Below, piece after piece: positions 1-9,269 of a stretch of 50,087 nucleotides of DNA (position 1 is its first letter; every line of letters starts with the position of its first letter). The DNA lies in NCBI GenBank assembly GCA_017531305.1, contig JAFXLG010000008.1:1-50087 (forward strand), read 5' to 3'. Origin of the DNA: Alistipes sp. (GTDB lineage: Bacteria; Bacteroidota; Bacteroidia; Bacteroidales; Rikenellaceae). The translations under genes and the position numbers were made by a program. Under the pieces are notes generated by a model. The model had not been told where the DNA came from. It did no database searches and worked only from the letters and a program-made list of their open reading frames with translations.

Positions 1-1
1 T

Positions 2-502
2 GAGAAATATATCCGCATCCTATTGAGCTCGACCTGCCATAAAAATTGGGTTAAGCCTCGTATAAAACAACTCTCTGCGCTCAGATACGAACCAAAGGTG
101 GAGAATAATCCTGAGAGTGATATCTGGAGTGTATGGCATGGTGAACACCCTGTTGTTATCGAGACCGCAGGTCTGTTTGAGGCTGATCCTACGAATAAAA
201 AGTTGGCGGATGTGTTGTGCTGCGGACTGTTGGCTTCACGTCAGCTGCCTAAGTTTATGAATGTTTTTAATTACGCTTTGGCTAACGCATATAAAGGTAT
301 TAGACATATCCCTATTCATTACGAAGAGGCTCTTTTGCTTGCTTCGCGTCAAGATCCATCGGTGCTTCAGCGATTCCCGATAAGCAGTTTTAAGCAGAGT
401 GAGTTTCAGCGTTTTGCAGCCTTTATGGATAGCGGAAATACCACTCAAGCTGCTAAGGTACATGGAAATACCTATTGGGCGTATCACTTTCTTGGGAGGT
501 AG
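2..502 (+). CDS. DUF6057 family protein, C-terminal part (5' end outside window)
   Basis: The reading frame is open to the left edge, so this is the last ~166 residues of a longer protein; the TTG at 23 is not a convincing start because in-frame sequence continues upstream of it. The tail resembles the end of DUF6057 proteins, a Bacteroidota family of large proteins with N-terminal membrane segments and a soluble C-terminal half: recognisable points are the PIHYEEA stretch near residue 104 and the aromatic end (NTYWAYHFLGR). No catalytic motif is visible and the molecular role of the family is unknown to me. It converges on the antiporter gene and shares a strong hairpin terminator with it. 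Confidence 0.6.
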   Translation, partial: EKYIRILLSSTCHKNWVKPRIKQLSALRYEPKVENNPESDIWSVWHGEHPVVIETAGLFEADPTNKKLADVLCCGLLASRQLPKFMNVFNYALANAYKGIRHIPIHYEEALLLASRQDPSVLQRFPISSFKQSEFQRFAAFMDSGNTTQAAKVHGNTYWAYHFLGR

Positions 503-517
503 TTCAGACAAGGGTAT

Positions 518-557
518 AAAACAAATGGCGCAGACTGAAATCTGCGCCATTTGTTTT
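518..557. terminator. Bidirectional intrinsic terminator between convergent genes
   Basis: A perfect 17-bp inverted repeat (518-534 with 541-557) with a 6-nt loop. The stem core is GGCGCAGA and both flanks are A- or T-rich, so it has a U-run on either strand. It lies between the DUF6057 stop (502) and the antiporter stop (576) and can serve both. Confidence 0.85.
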
Positions 558-575
558 GTATGTAGTCTTGCTCTT

Positions 576-1877
576 TTACAAGAAAATCAGCTGAACGATA
601 ATGTAGATCGGAAGCAATACGATCAACGAGAATTTGGTCATATAACCGAAGAAACTTGGCATCTTGATACCACTCTGCTCTGCGATTGCCTTGACCATGA
701 AGTTTGGTCCGTTGCCGATGTATGTCATTGCTCCGAAGAATACCGAACCCAATGCTATGGCTCTGAGTATATACTCCGATACGCCTGCTACGAGTGGAGT
801 ACCCTCGGCTGTAGGCAAGCCCATGGCTACCGTGTGGAATGCTACTGCGGTAGGAGAGTTATCCAAGAATGCCGAGAGTGAGCCCGATGCGTAATAGAAT
901 TGCCATGGGGCATCTATGCCGAGCGATGCTGCGTTGGCATTGAGGTAGATCAATGCTGGTGTCATCGTAGCGAAGATTCCGATAAAGACGTATGCCACCT
1001 CGAGGATTGGCTCCCATGAGAATTTGTTATCCTTGCGTACACTCTTTTTGGTTGTCAGGAGCGAAAGTCCGCTAAGTGTGATAAGTACAATCTCGCGCAG
1101 GAATCGGATGTATAACGGAGCATGATGGTCACCCATTTCTGGTATGTAAGATGGATTTAGGAAGAGTACCGAAAGTACAATACCTATAAGATACACCACG
1201 TTGATCAAGCCCGAAAACTCGATATTTGTGCGTTCTCTTACGTCTGCCATGATGTTGGCGATAGGCTCCTTTTTGTAGTAAAGATAATGATCCAGAGCAT
1301 AATATACGGCAAGTAGTATGATGCCTACCGTGAGCCACTCTACCCACAACTCTGAGAACCACATAAAGTGCGCCCCACGCAGATAAAGTAGGAACAATGG
1401 TGGATCACCCAGCGGAGTTAACACTCCTCCACAGTTGGCTACCATGGCGATGAAGAATAGAATTGTGTGAGTCCTATATTCGCGCTGCTGGTTGATCTCG
1501 ATAAGCAATCGGATCAATAACATTGCGGCTCCTGTTGTGCCGATAAATGATGCTAAAATGTAACCTATCGTAAGGATTATGGCATTGTTTATGGGGCGAG
1601 CCTGAATATCTCCTTTGATGTGAATTCCGCCCGTTACCACAAACAAAGCCCCAAGCAATGCTATGAATGGGATGTAGTCGAATAGCATCTGGTGCTCAAG
1701 TTGCGCCGCCATGCCGTTGGCGATCAGGTAGATCGAAGCTGGTAGGGCGAGTCCCAAAGCCACGTAAAGTTTGTGAAGATTGCTTTCCCACCAATGCTCG
1801 GCTATGAGTGGCAAAACGGCGATGCTTGCCAACATAAGCCCAAATGGGATAAGTGCCCACAATTCAATTTCTTGCAT
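576..1877 (-). CDS. NhaD-like sodium:proton antiporter
   Basis: A 433-residue integral membrane protein with about 11-12 hydrophobic segments over its full length. The signature is the mid-protein stretch GGVLTPLGDPPLFLLYLRG (about residues 155-175), typical of NhaD/UIT6-type Na+/H+ antiporters of the ion-transporter superfamily; another conserved point is the FLDNSPTAVAFH motif near residue 338. It is expected to exchange cytoplasmic Na+ for protons at the inner membrane. The length matches the family and the ATG at 1877 opens directly into the first membrane segment. It is transcribed alone, divergent from lon. A less likely alternative is a related anion/citrate-type transporter of the same superfamily. 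Confidence 0.85.
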   Translation of the reverse strand: MQEIELWALIPFGLMLASIAVLPLIAEHWWESNLHKLYVALGLALPASIYLIANGMAAQLEHQMLFDYIPFIALLGALFVVTGGIHIKGDIQARPINNAIILTIGYILASFIGTTGAAMLLIRLLIEINQQREYRTHTILFFIAMVANCGGVLTPLGDPPLFLLYLRGAHFMWFSELWVEWLTVGIILLAVYYALDHYLYYKKEPIANIMADVRERTNIEFSGLINVVYLIGIVLSVLFLNPSYIPEMGDHHAPLYIRFLREIVLITLSGLSLLTTKKSVRKDNKFSWEPILEVAYVFIGIFATMTPALIYLNANAASLGIDAPWQFYYASGSLSAFLDNSPTAVAFHTVAMGLPTAEGTPLVAGVSEYILRAIALGSVFFGAMTYIGNGPNFMVKAIAEQSGIKMPSFFGYMTKFSLIVLLPIYIIVQLIFL

Positions 1878-1902
1878 AATATATCTCTTTTGGTTTCGGG
1901 TG

Positions 1903-1910
1903 CAAAAATA
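1903..1910 (-). promoter_or_regulatory. -7 promoter box of the antiporter gene
   Basis: On the minus strand this reads TATTTTTG, matching the Bacteroidota -7 consensus TAnnTTTG. It lies about 26 bases before the ATG, which leaves a short leader. No good -33 TTG is seen at the expected distance. Confidence 0.5.
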
Positions 1911-2201
1911 GAATATTTTTTTTAATTTCCGAACTCTTTTTGTGTTATGGTGGTTACATTTTTGATACCATTTAATTGAACTTGAAGTTTGCTTTTTGGC
2001 TTGTTTAGATTTATTTTAAAATGTTATGTGTGCTTTATTATATTTCAGTTTGGTATGTTTGAGTTGAAATATGTGTCAGAAAATAGTTTTAGTGATAGAT
2101 TTTTGCTTTCGCAGGCATCATTAGTAGGCAGAAATCTTCTTTGGATACCCTATATTTATTAACAATCTATTAAAATTGCTGGTCGGTTGGTTATTTTTTA
2201 T

Positions 2202-2209
2202 TATTTTTG
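2202..2209 (+). promoter_or_regulatory. Probable -7 box of lon
   Basis: TATTTTTG matches TAnnTTTG and lies ~70 bases before the lon ATG. The nearest TTG triplets (2187-2189 and 2176-2178) are 12 and 23 bases away, so the -33 element is poor. A heat-shock type of control cannot be judged from this. Confidence 0.35.
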
Positions 2210-2279
2210 CATTTGGGATTTTTTTGTTTTGATCTGATCGGGATTGCCCGCATGATCAAACCCTAATAAATTTTGACTT

Positions 2280-4703
2280 ATGAGTAAGAAGAAAAATATT
2301 ATTGATTTATCAGATTTGGAGTCATTGCCTGAATTGATCGATGGCAGACATCAGGTAGTGCCTATCATTACAAGCGGAGATGATATAGTGGAGGAGGTCT
2401 CTCTTCCAGAGTCTCTGCCTATCCTCTCGTTGCGTAGCTCGGTGTTGTTCCCAGGAGCTATTACCCCCATTACTGTGGGACGCGAGAAGAGTATCAAGTT
2501 GGTTCGTGATGTAAATGCCGATAAGGGCGTGTTGGGCGCAGTGTTGCAGCGCGAAAGTGAGGTGGAAGTGCCTTCACCCGATGATATGCATAAGGTCGGT
2601 ACCGCCGCCCGTATTATCAAGATTCTGGAGATGCCGAATGGTAATCTTACGGTTATCTTGAGTGGTCTGGAGAAGATCGAGGTGGGTGAGTATCTCCAAT
2701 CGGAGCCATACCTCAAGGCTGCGGTGCGTACCATTCGTGACTCTCAGCCCGATGAAGGTAATGTGGAGTTTCAGGCGTTGGTGGATTCGGTGCGTGAGGT
2801 TGCGCTGAATATCATCAATATCTCGGCTTCGATGCCTAAGGAGGCGGTGTTTGCGCTTAAGAATATCGACTCTCCACGAGGACTCATCAATTTCGTATGT
2901 TCTAACATGGATCTTTCGGATGATGACCGTCAGGCATTGCTCGAAGCACCGGGTTTGTTGGCACGCGCCCGTAAGTTGTTGGAGATTCTGGTGCGAGAGC
3001 AGCAGATGGCAGAACTTAAGAATGAGATTCAGGAGAAGGTTAAGCGTGAGATCGATAAGCAGCAGCGCGATTACTATCTCCAGCAGCAGATGCGCACCAT
3101 CCAAGAGGAGTTGGGCGATACCACCGATGATGAGATTAACCGTATGCGTGAGCGTGCTGCCGAGAAGAATTGGCCAGAGGAGATCGGACAACTCTTCGAG
3201 AAGGAGCTTCAGAAGGTTGAGCGTCTGAATCCTGCCGTGGCAGAGTATTCTGTGCAGATGACATATTTGAATCTGATGTTGGAACTTCCTTGGTTGGATG
3301 TTACTAAGGATAATCTGGATCTTGAGTGTGCCCGTAAGCAACTCGATGATGACCATTTCGGTCTGGAGGAGGTCAAGGAGCGTATCTTGGAGCATTTGGC
3401 AGTCCTCAAGCTCAAGGGTGATCTCAAGTCGCCTATCCTCTGCTTGTATGGTCCTCCAGGAGTAGGTAAGACTTCGCTCGGTAAGTCGGTGGCTACCGCT
3501 TTGGGACGCAAGTTTGGACGAATCTCGTTGGGTGGTTTGCACGATGAGTCAGAGATCAGAGGTCATCGCCGTACATATATCGGAGCTATGCCGGGTCGAA
3601 TCATTCAGACCATCAAGCGTTGCGGATCGTCAAATCCAGTCATCATCTTGGATGAGGTGGATAAAATTACGGTCAGCAATCATGGTGATCCATCGAGTGC
3701 ATTGCTGGAGGTTTTGGATCCTGAGCAGAATACTACTTTCCACGATAACTACCTCGATGCCGAGTATGACCTTTCAAACGTACTCTTTATCGCTACAGCA
3801 AACGATATCAGCGCGATTAACCCTGCGTTGAGGGATCGTATGGAGATGATCAATATCCCTGGTTATATCCTTGAGGATAAGATCCAGATCGCCGAGCGTC
3901 ACCTCTTGCATAAGCAGCGCGAGGCTCATGGCGTGGAGGATGATAAGCTCACAATCTCGCCCGATATGATCCAGAAGATTATTTCGGATTATACTCGCGA
4001 GTCGGGAGTGCGTTCTTTGGATAAGAATCTTGCTAAAATCGCTCGCGCTCGTGCCAAGCAGATCGCTTTTGAGCAGAGCTATGATGCTGAAATTAAGGCT
4101 GATGATATAGAGAAGATGTTAGGCAAGCCTAAGTTCCGTAATGATGAATATGAGATTGCTGGTATGGTAGGTGTGGTTACAGGTCTTGCGTGGACTGCAG
4201 TAGGTGGCGATATCCTCTATATCGAGTCAGTCTTGACCCCAGGCAAGGGCGGTTTGAATCTGACAGGTAATCTGGGTGATGTGATGAAGGAGTCGGCTAC
4301 CATCGCTTATGAGTGGGTGCAGGCTCACCATGAGGAGTTGGGCATAGAAGCTGATATTTTCGAAAAATACAACCTTAATATCCATGTTCCAGAGGGTGCT
4401 ATCCCGAAGGATGGTCCATCGGCTGGTATTACTATGGTTACATCTATCGTCTCGACCTTCACCAAGCGCGAGGTTAAGGAGCGTATCGCCATGACAGGCG
4501 AGATGACCCTGCGTGGTAGGGTGATGCCTGTGGGCGGTATCAAGGAGAAGATTTTGGCTGCTAAACGAGCAGGTATCGTGGAGTTGATTCTCTGCGAGGA
4601 TAACCGCAAGGATGTCGAGGAGATCAAACCAGAATACTTGGAAGGTCTTAGCTTCAATTATGTGAAGCAGATTGATCAGATCTTGAAGTTGGCGTTGAAG
4701 TAA
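2280..4703 (+). CDS. lon: ATP-dependent protease Lon
   Basis: An 807-residue cytoplasmic AAA+ serine protease that degrades misfolded and regulatory proteins. The domains run in the usual order: an N-terminal LON substrate domain (about 45-250), a coiled helical region (250-340), an AAA+ module with Walker A GPPGVGKT (391-398) and Walker B IILDEVDK (455-462), then the protease domain with the catalytic Ser in DGPSAG (S714) and catalytic Lys in GGIKEK (K757), the 43-residue spacing seen in E. coli Lon. The length is normal for LonA. The N-terminus has a ~40-residue lead before the LON domain, common in Bacteroidota. It is followed 14 bases later by kdsB, so it may share a transcript with the Kdo genes. 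Confidence 0.98.
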   Translation: MSKKKNIIDLSDLESLPELIDGRHQVVPIITSGDDIVEEVSLPESLPILSLRSSVLFPGAITPITVGREKSIKLVRDVNADKGVLGAVLQRESEVEVPSPDDMHKVGTAARIIKILEMPNGNLTVILSGLEKIEVGEYLQSEPYLKAAVRTIRDSQPDEGNVEFQALVDSVREVALNIINISASMPKEAVFALKNIDSPRGLINFVCSNMDLSDDDRQALLEAPGLLARARKLLEILVREQQMAELKNEIQEKVKREIDKQQRDYYLQQQMRTIQEELGDTTDDEINRMRERAAEKNWPEEIGQLFEKELQKVERLNPAVAEYSVQMTYLNLMLELPWLDVTKDNLDLECARKQLDDDHFGLEEVKERILEHLAVLKLKGDLKSPILCLYGPPGVGKTSLGKSVATALGRKFGRISLGGLHDESEIRGHRRTYIGAMPGRIIQTIKRCGSSNPVIILDEVDKITVSNHGDPSSALLEVLDPEQNTTFHDNYLDAEYDLSNVLFIATANDISAINPALRDRMEMINIPGYILEDKIQIAERHLLHKQREAHGVEDDKLTISPDMIQKIISDYTRESGVRSLDKNLAKIARARAKQIAFEQSYDAEIKADDIEKMLGKPKFRNDEYEIAGMVGVVTGLAWTAVGGDILYIESVLTPGKGGLNLTGNLGDVMKESATIAYEWVQAHHEELGIEADIFEKYNLNIHVPEGAIPKDGPSAGITMVTSIVSTFTKREVKERIAMTGEMTLRGRVMPVGGIKEKILAAKRAGIVELILCEDNRKDVEEIKPEYLEGLSFNYVKQIDQILKLALK

Positions 4704-4717
4704 AACTTTAGATAAGC

Positions 4718-5485
4718 ATGGGTAAGGATTTGAAATATATAGCGATTATCCCTGCGCGATATGCCTCTACTCGTTTCCCAGGGAAACCATTGGCTATGCT
4801 CGCTGGTAAGCCCGTCATCCAACGAGTTTGGGAGCAGGTGAGTGGTGTGGTAGATGCTGCTGTGGTGGCTACCGATGATGAGCGCATAGCTCAGGCTGTG
4901 GAGTCGTTTGGCGGTAGAGCTATCATGACTTCGCCCGACCATAAGAGTGGTACGGATCGCTGTTGGGAGGCCTATCAGAAGCAGGGCGAGGAGTTCGATG
5001 TGGTGATCAATGTGCAGGGCGATGAGCCTTTTATTGCCCACTCGCAACTTCGTGCCATCATGGCGTGTTTCGAGGATGAGAATACCGACATCGCCACGCT
5101 GGTAAAGCCTTTTGCCGAGGAGGATGGTTTGGCGGCATTGGAGAACCCAAACTCTCCCAAGGTTGTTTTGGATAATAACTCATGTGCCGTATATTTCTCT
5201 CGTTCGGTGATTCCATATCTGAGGGGTGTGGAGCGTGAGGAGTGGCTGAAACATCATACATTCTACAAACATATCGGCATGTATGCCTTCCGCCGTGATG
5301 TCTTGGGCGAGGTTACATCCTTGCCACAGTCTATCTTGGAGAAGGCTGAGTCGTTGGAGCAGTTGCGCTGGTTGGAGAATGGATATAAAATCGGTGTAGG
5401 CATCTCCGATGTTGAGACTGTCGGCATTGATACTCCCGAAGATCTGGAGCGTGCCGAGGAGTTTCTGGAAAGTCAAAAATTGTAA
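4718..5485 (+). CDS. kdsB: CMP-Kdo synthetase (3-deoxy-manno-octulosonate cytidylyltransferase)
   Basis: A 255-residue cytoplasmic enzyme that activates Kdo with CTP to CMP-Kdo for lipopolysaccharide inner-core synthesis. The N-terminal nucleotide-binding signature IIPARYASTRFPGKPL is at residues 10-25, VQGDEP is near residue 100, and KHIGMYAFRRD, normal for KdsB, lies in the C-terminal third. Full length for the family. It sits 14 bases after lon and 19 bases before kdsA, so lon-kdsB-kdsA-kdsD look like one transcription unit. Confidence 0.97.
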   Translation: MGKDLKYIAIIPARYASTRFPGKPLAMLAGKPVIQRVWEQVSGVVDAAVVATDDERIAQAVESFGGRAIMTSPDHKSGTDRCWEAYQKQGEEFDVVINVQGDEPFIAHSQLRAIMACFEDENTDIATLVKPFAEEDGLAALENPNSPKVVLDNNSCAVYFSRSVIPYLRGVEREEWLKHHTFYKHIGMYAFRRDVLGEVTSLPQSILEKAESLEQLRWLENGYKIGVGISDVETVGIDTPEDLERAEEFLESQKL

Positions 5486-5504
5486 ATCGTAAATAGACTA
5501 TCAT

Positions 5505-6254
5505 ATGGTGAAATTTGTTGCAGGACCATGTGTCATCGAGTCGGCTGAGTTGCTGGATCAGGTTGCCGAGTGTCTGGTGGGTATTAATCAGCGTCTTGGA
5601 ACCGAGATTATCTTCAAAGCCTCGTTTGATAAGGCTAATCGTACATCTCTATCGTCTTATCGCGGTCCAGGACTGGAGAAGGGTTTGCAGATGTTGTGGG
5701 ATGTGAAGCAGAAGTGGGGCTTGAAGCTTTGTACAGATATCCATGAGTCGCATCAGGCTGCACCTGCGGGTGAGGTGGTCGATGTGATTCAGATCCCTGC
5801 TTTCCTGTGCCGTCAGACCGATCTGTTGGTGGCAGCAGCCAAGACTGGTAAAATTGTAAACATCAAGAAGGCTCAATTCCTTTCGGGTGAAGATATGCTC
5901 TTCCCATACGAAAAGGCTGTAAAGTCGGGTGCTGCGGAGGTTTGGCTCACCGAGCGCGGAAATATCTATGGATATAACAATCTTGTGGTCGATTTCCGCA
6001 ATATAGCCGATATGTTGAAAATTTCACCTACCGTCATGATGGATTGCACTCATAGCGTTCAGCGTCCTGGTGCTGCGGGTGGTAAGACAGGCGGCAATCG
6101 CGAGTTTGTGCCAGCTATGGCTAAGGCTGCTAAGGCTTTTGGTGCCAATGCTTTCTTCTTGGAGGTGCATCCCGATCCAGATCAGGGTTTGAGCGATGGA
6201 CCTAATATGCTTAAGTTGGATAATTTGGAGCAACTTGTCGGTGAGTTGCTGTAA
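5505..6254 (+). CDS. kdsA: Kdo-8-phosphate synthase, probably metal-dependent class
   Basis: A 249-residue enzyme condensing phosphoenolpyruvate with arabinose-5-phosphate to Kdo-8-phosphate. Motifs include AGPCVIES at the very N-terminus, KASFDKANRTS, TDIHES, PAFLCRQTDLL and EVHPDPDQ. Cys9 in AGPC matches the metal-ligand Cys of the Aquifex-type (metal-dependent) synthases, where the E. coli-type enzyme has Asn, so I infer the metal-dependent class. It is somewhat shorter than the usual 265-284 residues, mostly at the termini. It lies between the genes for the enzymes that use its product (kdsB) and make its substrate (kdsD). Confidence 0.95.
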   Translation: MVKFVAGPCVIESAELLDQVAECLVGINQRLGTEIIFKASFDKANRTSLSSYRGPGLEKGLQMLWDVKQKWGLKLCTDIHESHQAAPAGEVVDVIQIPAFLCRQTDLLVAAAKTGKIVNIKKAQFLSGEDMLFPYEKAVKSGAAEVWLTERGNIYGYNNLVVDFRNIADMLKISPTVMMDCTHSVQRPGAAGGKTGGNREFVPAMAKAAKAFGANAFFLEVHPDPDQGLSDGPNMLKLDNLEQLVGELL

Positions 6255-6265
6255 AAAGTATAAAG

Positions 6266-7231
6266 ATGACTGAATTAACTTCACACGAGATTCTCGAATT
6301 GGCTCGCCGCACGCTCAATGTTGAGGCTGAGGCGTTGCAGAATATGGCAGAAAAGTTGGGCGATGATTTTATCTCTGCCGTAAATCGTATTTTATCGACT
6401 ACGGGTAAACTTATCGTTACAGGCATGGGTAAGTCGGGCTTGGTAGGTCGTAAAATAGCAGCCACTTTGGCAAGTACAGGTACTCCAAGTTTCTACCTCC
6501 ACCCTGGAGAGGCTTTTCATGGCGATTTGGGTATGATTTCTAAGGAGGATGTGATATTGGCACTCTCGTTTTCGGGCGAGACCGATGAGGTGCTTAAGAT
6601 TGTCCCATTTATCCAGAGTAATGGCAACACCTTGATCTCTATGACAGGCAACCCTAACTCTACGTTGGCTAAGAATTCTCACATCCACCTCGATGTGAAT
6701 GTTAAGGAGGAGGCTTGTATCCTGCATCTTGCACCTACCACCTCTACCACCGCGCAAATTGCTATGGGCGATGCTCTGGCGATTGCTTTGATGAAGGCTC
6801 GCCAATTTACCTCGATGGATTTTGCGCGTCTGCATCCTGGTGGCAGTTTGGGTCGCCGATTGTTGATGACCGTGGGTAATGTGATGCGCAAGAGTGATCT
6901 TCCTGTGGTTGCCTCAGATTGTTCTGCTACCGAGATGATCCACAAGGTAAGCCGTGGTGGCTTGGGACTTATCATTATCGAAGAGGGTGGTGAGATAATT
7001 GGCATTGTGACAGATGGAGATATACGCCGTGCTATGGAGTCGCGTCAGGCTGAGTTCTTCTCTATCTCTGCTATTGATATTGCTACCCGTAACCCAAAGA
7101 CCATTAATATGAATGCCAAGCTGATCGAGGCTGAGAAGCTCATGACCAAGCATAAGGTAAATTCCCTCTTGGCTGTGGATGATAAGGGTAAGTTGCAAGG
7201 GGTGATACAGATTTACGACATAAAATTGTAA
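6266..7231 (+). CDS. kdsD: Arabinose-5-phosphate isomerase (SIS + 2 CBS domains)
   Basis: A 321-residue cytoplasmic isomerase that converts ribulose-5-phosphate to arabinose-5-phosphate, the first step of Kdo synthesis. The SIS sugar-isomerase domain covers about 40-175 with GMGKSGLVGRKIAATL and HPGEAFHGDLGM; two CBS domains follow (about 210-320). The length and architecture match KdsD/KpsF. It starts 11 bases after kdsA and ends the four-gene run; the palindrome array follows directly. Confidence 0.95.
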   Translation: MTELTSHEILELARRTLNVEAEALQNMAEKLGDDFISAVNRILSTTGKLIVTGMGKSGLVGRKIAATLASTGTPSFYLHPGEAFHGDLGMISKEDVILALSFSGETDEVLKIVPFIQSNGNTLISMTGNPNSTLAKNSHIHLDVNVKEEACILHLAPTTSTTAQIAMGDALAIALMKARQFTSMDFARLHPGGSLGRRLLMTVGNVMRKSDLPVVASDCSATEMIHKVSRGGLGLIIIEEGGEIIGIVTDGDIRRAMESRQAEFFSISAIDIATRNPKTINMNAKLIEAEKLMTKHKVNSLLAVDDKGKLQGVIQIYDIKL

Positions 7232-7640
7232 TTGTCTAACGATGCTCTTTTGGCATCTGGCTCGATTTCGAATTGCTCACATACCACAAGTATGCTCCGC
7301 ATTCTAAATCATCGACCAGCTTCAAAATAGCTATCGCCATACAATTACAAAAAAACGTGGCAACGATGCTCTTTCGGCATCTGGCTCGATTTCGAATTGC
7401 TCACATACCACAAGTATGCTCCGCATTCTAAATCATCGACCAGCTTCAAAATAGCTATCGTTATACAATTACAAAAAAACGTGGCAACGATGCTCTTTTG
7501 GCATCTGGCTCGATTTCGAATTGCTCACATACCACAAGTATGCTCCGCATTCTAAATCATCGACCAGCTTCAAAATAGCTATCGTTATACAATTACAAAA
7601 GACGTGACAACGATGCTCTTTCGGCATCTGGCTCGATTTT
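7230..7640. repeat. Tandem array of ~124-bp imperfect palindromes (three copies plus a truncated fourth)
   Basis: The unit beginning at 7238 recurs at 7362, 7486 and 7609, giving periods of 124, 124 and 123; the fourth copy stops after about 30 bases. Each copy is itself a long imperfect palindrome: outer arms AATTGTCTAACGAT and ATCGnnATACAATT, a middle stem CTGG-C-TCGAT against ATCGACCAG, then an inner hairpin GAAT...CATAC-CACAA-GTATG...ATTC. Copies differ at only a few positions. This fills the 454 bases between kdsD and the DUF1080 gene; no ORF or promoter is evident there. Confidence 0.9.
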
Positions 7641-7685
7641 GGGTTGTGCCCCGAATAAAATAGACCAAACTAAAAACTATTAAAT

Positions 7686-9008
7686 ATGAAGAAGATTCTG
7701 TTGTTGACCATACTCGCCATAAGTGTGATGTGTACGCCTCAGGCGCGAGAGAAGGATGGATGGACAAAACTTTTCAATGGACGTAATCTTAAGGGTTGGG
7801 TAAAACTCAACGGCAATGCAGAGTATCGTATAGAGAATCAAGAGATTGTAGGTGTTAGCACCCCAAATACCCCCAATACATTCTTGGCTACCGAGAAACG
7901 CTATGGGGATTTTATCCTTGAATTGGAATATAAAGTTGAGGCGGGTGTGAATTCAGGAATTCAGCTTCGTAGTCAGTCTAAGCCAGAATATCAGAATGGT
8001 CGTGTATATGGATATCAGTGCGAGATTGATCCTTCGGCATATAGTGGCGGAATCTACGATGAGGCACGTACAGGTTGGTTGTATGATCTAAGGAATGAAC
8101 CTGTAGCGCAGAAGGCATTTAAGCTTTCGGAGTGGAACAAGCTGCGTGTTGAGGCTGTGGGTCACTCTATCCGCGTATGGCTCAATGGCGTGCCTACTAC
8201 CGACCTTGTTGATGATAAGGATGCCGAGGGTTTTATCGCTTTGCAGGTGCATGAGATTGGCAACGATAAGAGCAAGATCGGCAAGACTATCCGTTGGCGT
8301 AACATCCGTATCAAAACCGAGAATCTGGAGTCGGAATTGTCGGCTCCTATTACTGAGATCTCTCAGCAGAACCATGTTGCCAACTATCTCTCGGAGCGCG
8401 AAGCTGCGGCAGGTTGGAAACTACTGTGGAATGGAAAGGATTTGAGTGGATGGAAGAGCAACTATGGCAATGCCGATTTCCAGAAGGGTTGGAAGGTTGA
8501 GGATGGTACGCTCGTAATCAAACCAAAATCTGGTGCAGGCGATATCGTGACCGTAGAGAAGTATCATGATTTTGAGCTTCAGGTGGATTTTAAACTCACG
8601 CCTGGTGCTAATAGTGGTATTAAATACTTTATCGGTATGAATGGTAGTGTGGGTTGCGAGTTCCAGATTTTGGATGATGAGAAACATCCCGATGCCAAGG
8701 CTGGTCGTGATGGTAATCGCCGATTGGCTTCGCTCTATGATATTATGCCTGCTGAGGGGTGGAAATATGCCGATAAATATGGTTGGAATAGAGCCCGTAT
8801 AGTTGTTAAGGGTAATCATGTCGAGCATTGGCTAAATGGTCATAAACTCATCGAGTATGAGAAGGGCACTAAAGTGTGGGATGAGATGATTGCTAAGAGT
8901 AAATTTGCTAAGGTCAAGAACTTTGCAGGTGGCGATGGCGGTCATATCCTATTGCAGGATCATAACGATCAGGTGTCGTATCGTAATCTGAAAATCAGAG
9001 AGTTGTAA
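7686..9008 (+). CDS. Secreted protein with two DUF1080 (3-keto-disaccharide hydrolase) domains
   Basis: A 440-residue exported protein: a signal peptide (about 1-20, ending near CTPQA) and two tandem jelly-roll DUF1080 domains, ~24-211 and ~238-440. Each opens with a W-x-x-L-(F/W)-NG-(R/K)-(N/D)-L-x-GW motif and contains a NSGI stretch and an N-G turn near its end (WLNGV, WLNGH). The Pfam family (PF06439) is named 3-keto-disaccharide hydrolase; members act on glycosides already oxidised at C3. Duplication within one chain is less usual than single-domain forms. It heads a same-strand run with an ApbE-like protein and a Gfo/Idh/MocA oxidoreductase, fitting a periplasmic 3-keto-glycoside route. 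Which domain is catalytic cannot be told by eye. Confidence 0.85.
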   Translation: MKKILLLTILAISVMCTPQAREKDGWTKLFNGRNLKGWVKLNGNAEYRIENQEIVGVSTPNTPNTFLATEKRYGDFILELEYKVEAGVNSGIQLRSQSKPEYQNGRVYGYQCEIDPSAYSGGIYDEARTGWLYDLRNEPVAQKAFKLSEWNKLRVEAVGHSIRVWLNGVPTTDLVDDKDAEGFIALQVHEIGNDKSKIGKTIRWRNIRIKTENLESELSAPITEISQQNHVANYLSEREAAAGWKLLWNGKDLSGWKSNYGNADFQKGWKVEDGTLVIKPKSGAGDIVTVEKYHDFELQVDFKLTPGANSGIKYFIGMNGSVGCEFQILDDEKHPDAKAGRDGNRRLASLYDIMPAEGWKYADKYGWNRARIVVKGNHVEHWLNGHKLIEYEKGTKVWDEMIAKSKFAKVKNFAGGDGGHILLQDHNDQVSYRNLKIREL

Positions 9009-9026
9009 CCTTTATATAAAGCTACT

Positions 9027-9260
9027 ATGAAGGATAGTATTATTACGGCGGAAGTTAAACGCCGAGAACTGATTATATGGCTGATATGTTTTGCCATAGC
9101 CAATGTGGTGAATTGGTGCGCCATCATAAAGTTCTCCACTCCGTGGTATGAGATTTTTACACAGATGGGCTATGTCATAGTGACTTCGCTGGTTATCTAT
9201 GGCTTGTTGTTGGCTTTGCGAGTGGCATGGTGGATTCTTTCTAAGCTGATGCAGAAATAG
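9027..9260 (+). CDS. Small two-helix membrane protein, unknown function
   Basis: A 77-residue protein with two strongly hydrophobic segments (about 16-36 and 46-70) separated by a short polar loop, and a charged N-terminus. No motif or family is recognised. It lies 18 bases after the DUF1080 gene and 9 bases before the ApbE-like gene, so it is almost certainly cotranscribed. A role as a small membrane partner of its neighbours is possible but is inference. Confidence 0.7.
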   Translation: MKDSIITAEVKRRELIIWLICFAIANVVNWCAIIKFSTPWYEIFTQMGYVIVTSLVIYGLLLALRVAWWILSKLMQK

Positions 9261-9269
9261 TTTTGGCAG

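Larger units (their letters stand above)
1878..2279. other. Divergent intergenic region between antiporter and lon
   Basis: About 400 AT-rich bases separate the two divergent genes. It contains the -7 boxes of both genes near its ends. I see no further ORF, strong hairpin or repeat in the middle part. Confidence 0.5.

Noticed and set aside
2574-3542. 322-codon open frame antisense to lon
   Set aside because: Leucine-rich shadow of the lon coding frame; no promoter, no family features.
7230-7640. CRISPR array
   Set aside because: Units repeat over their full 124 bp with no unique spacers, and no cas gene is present.
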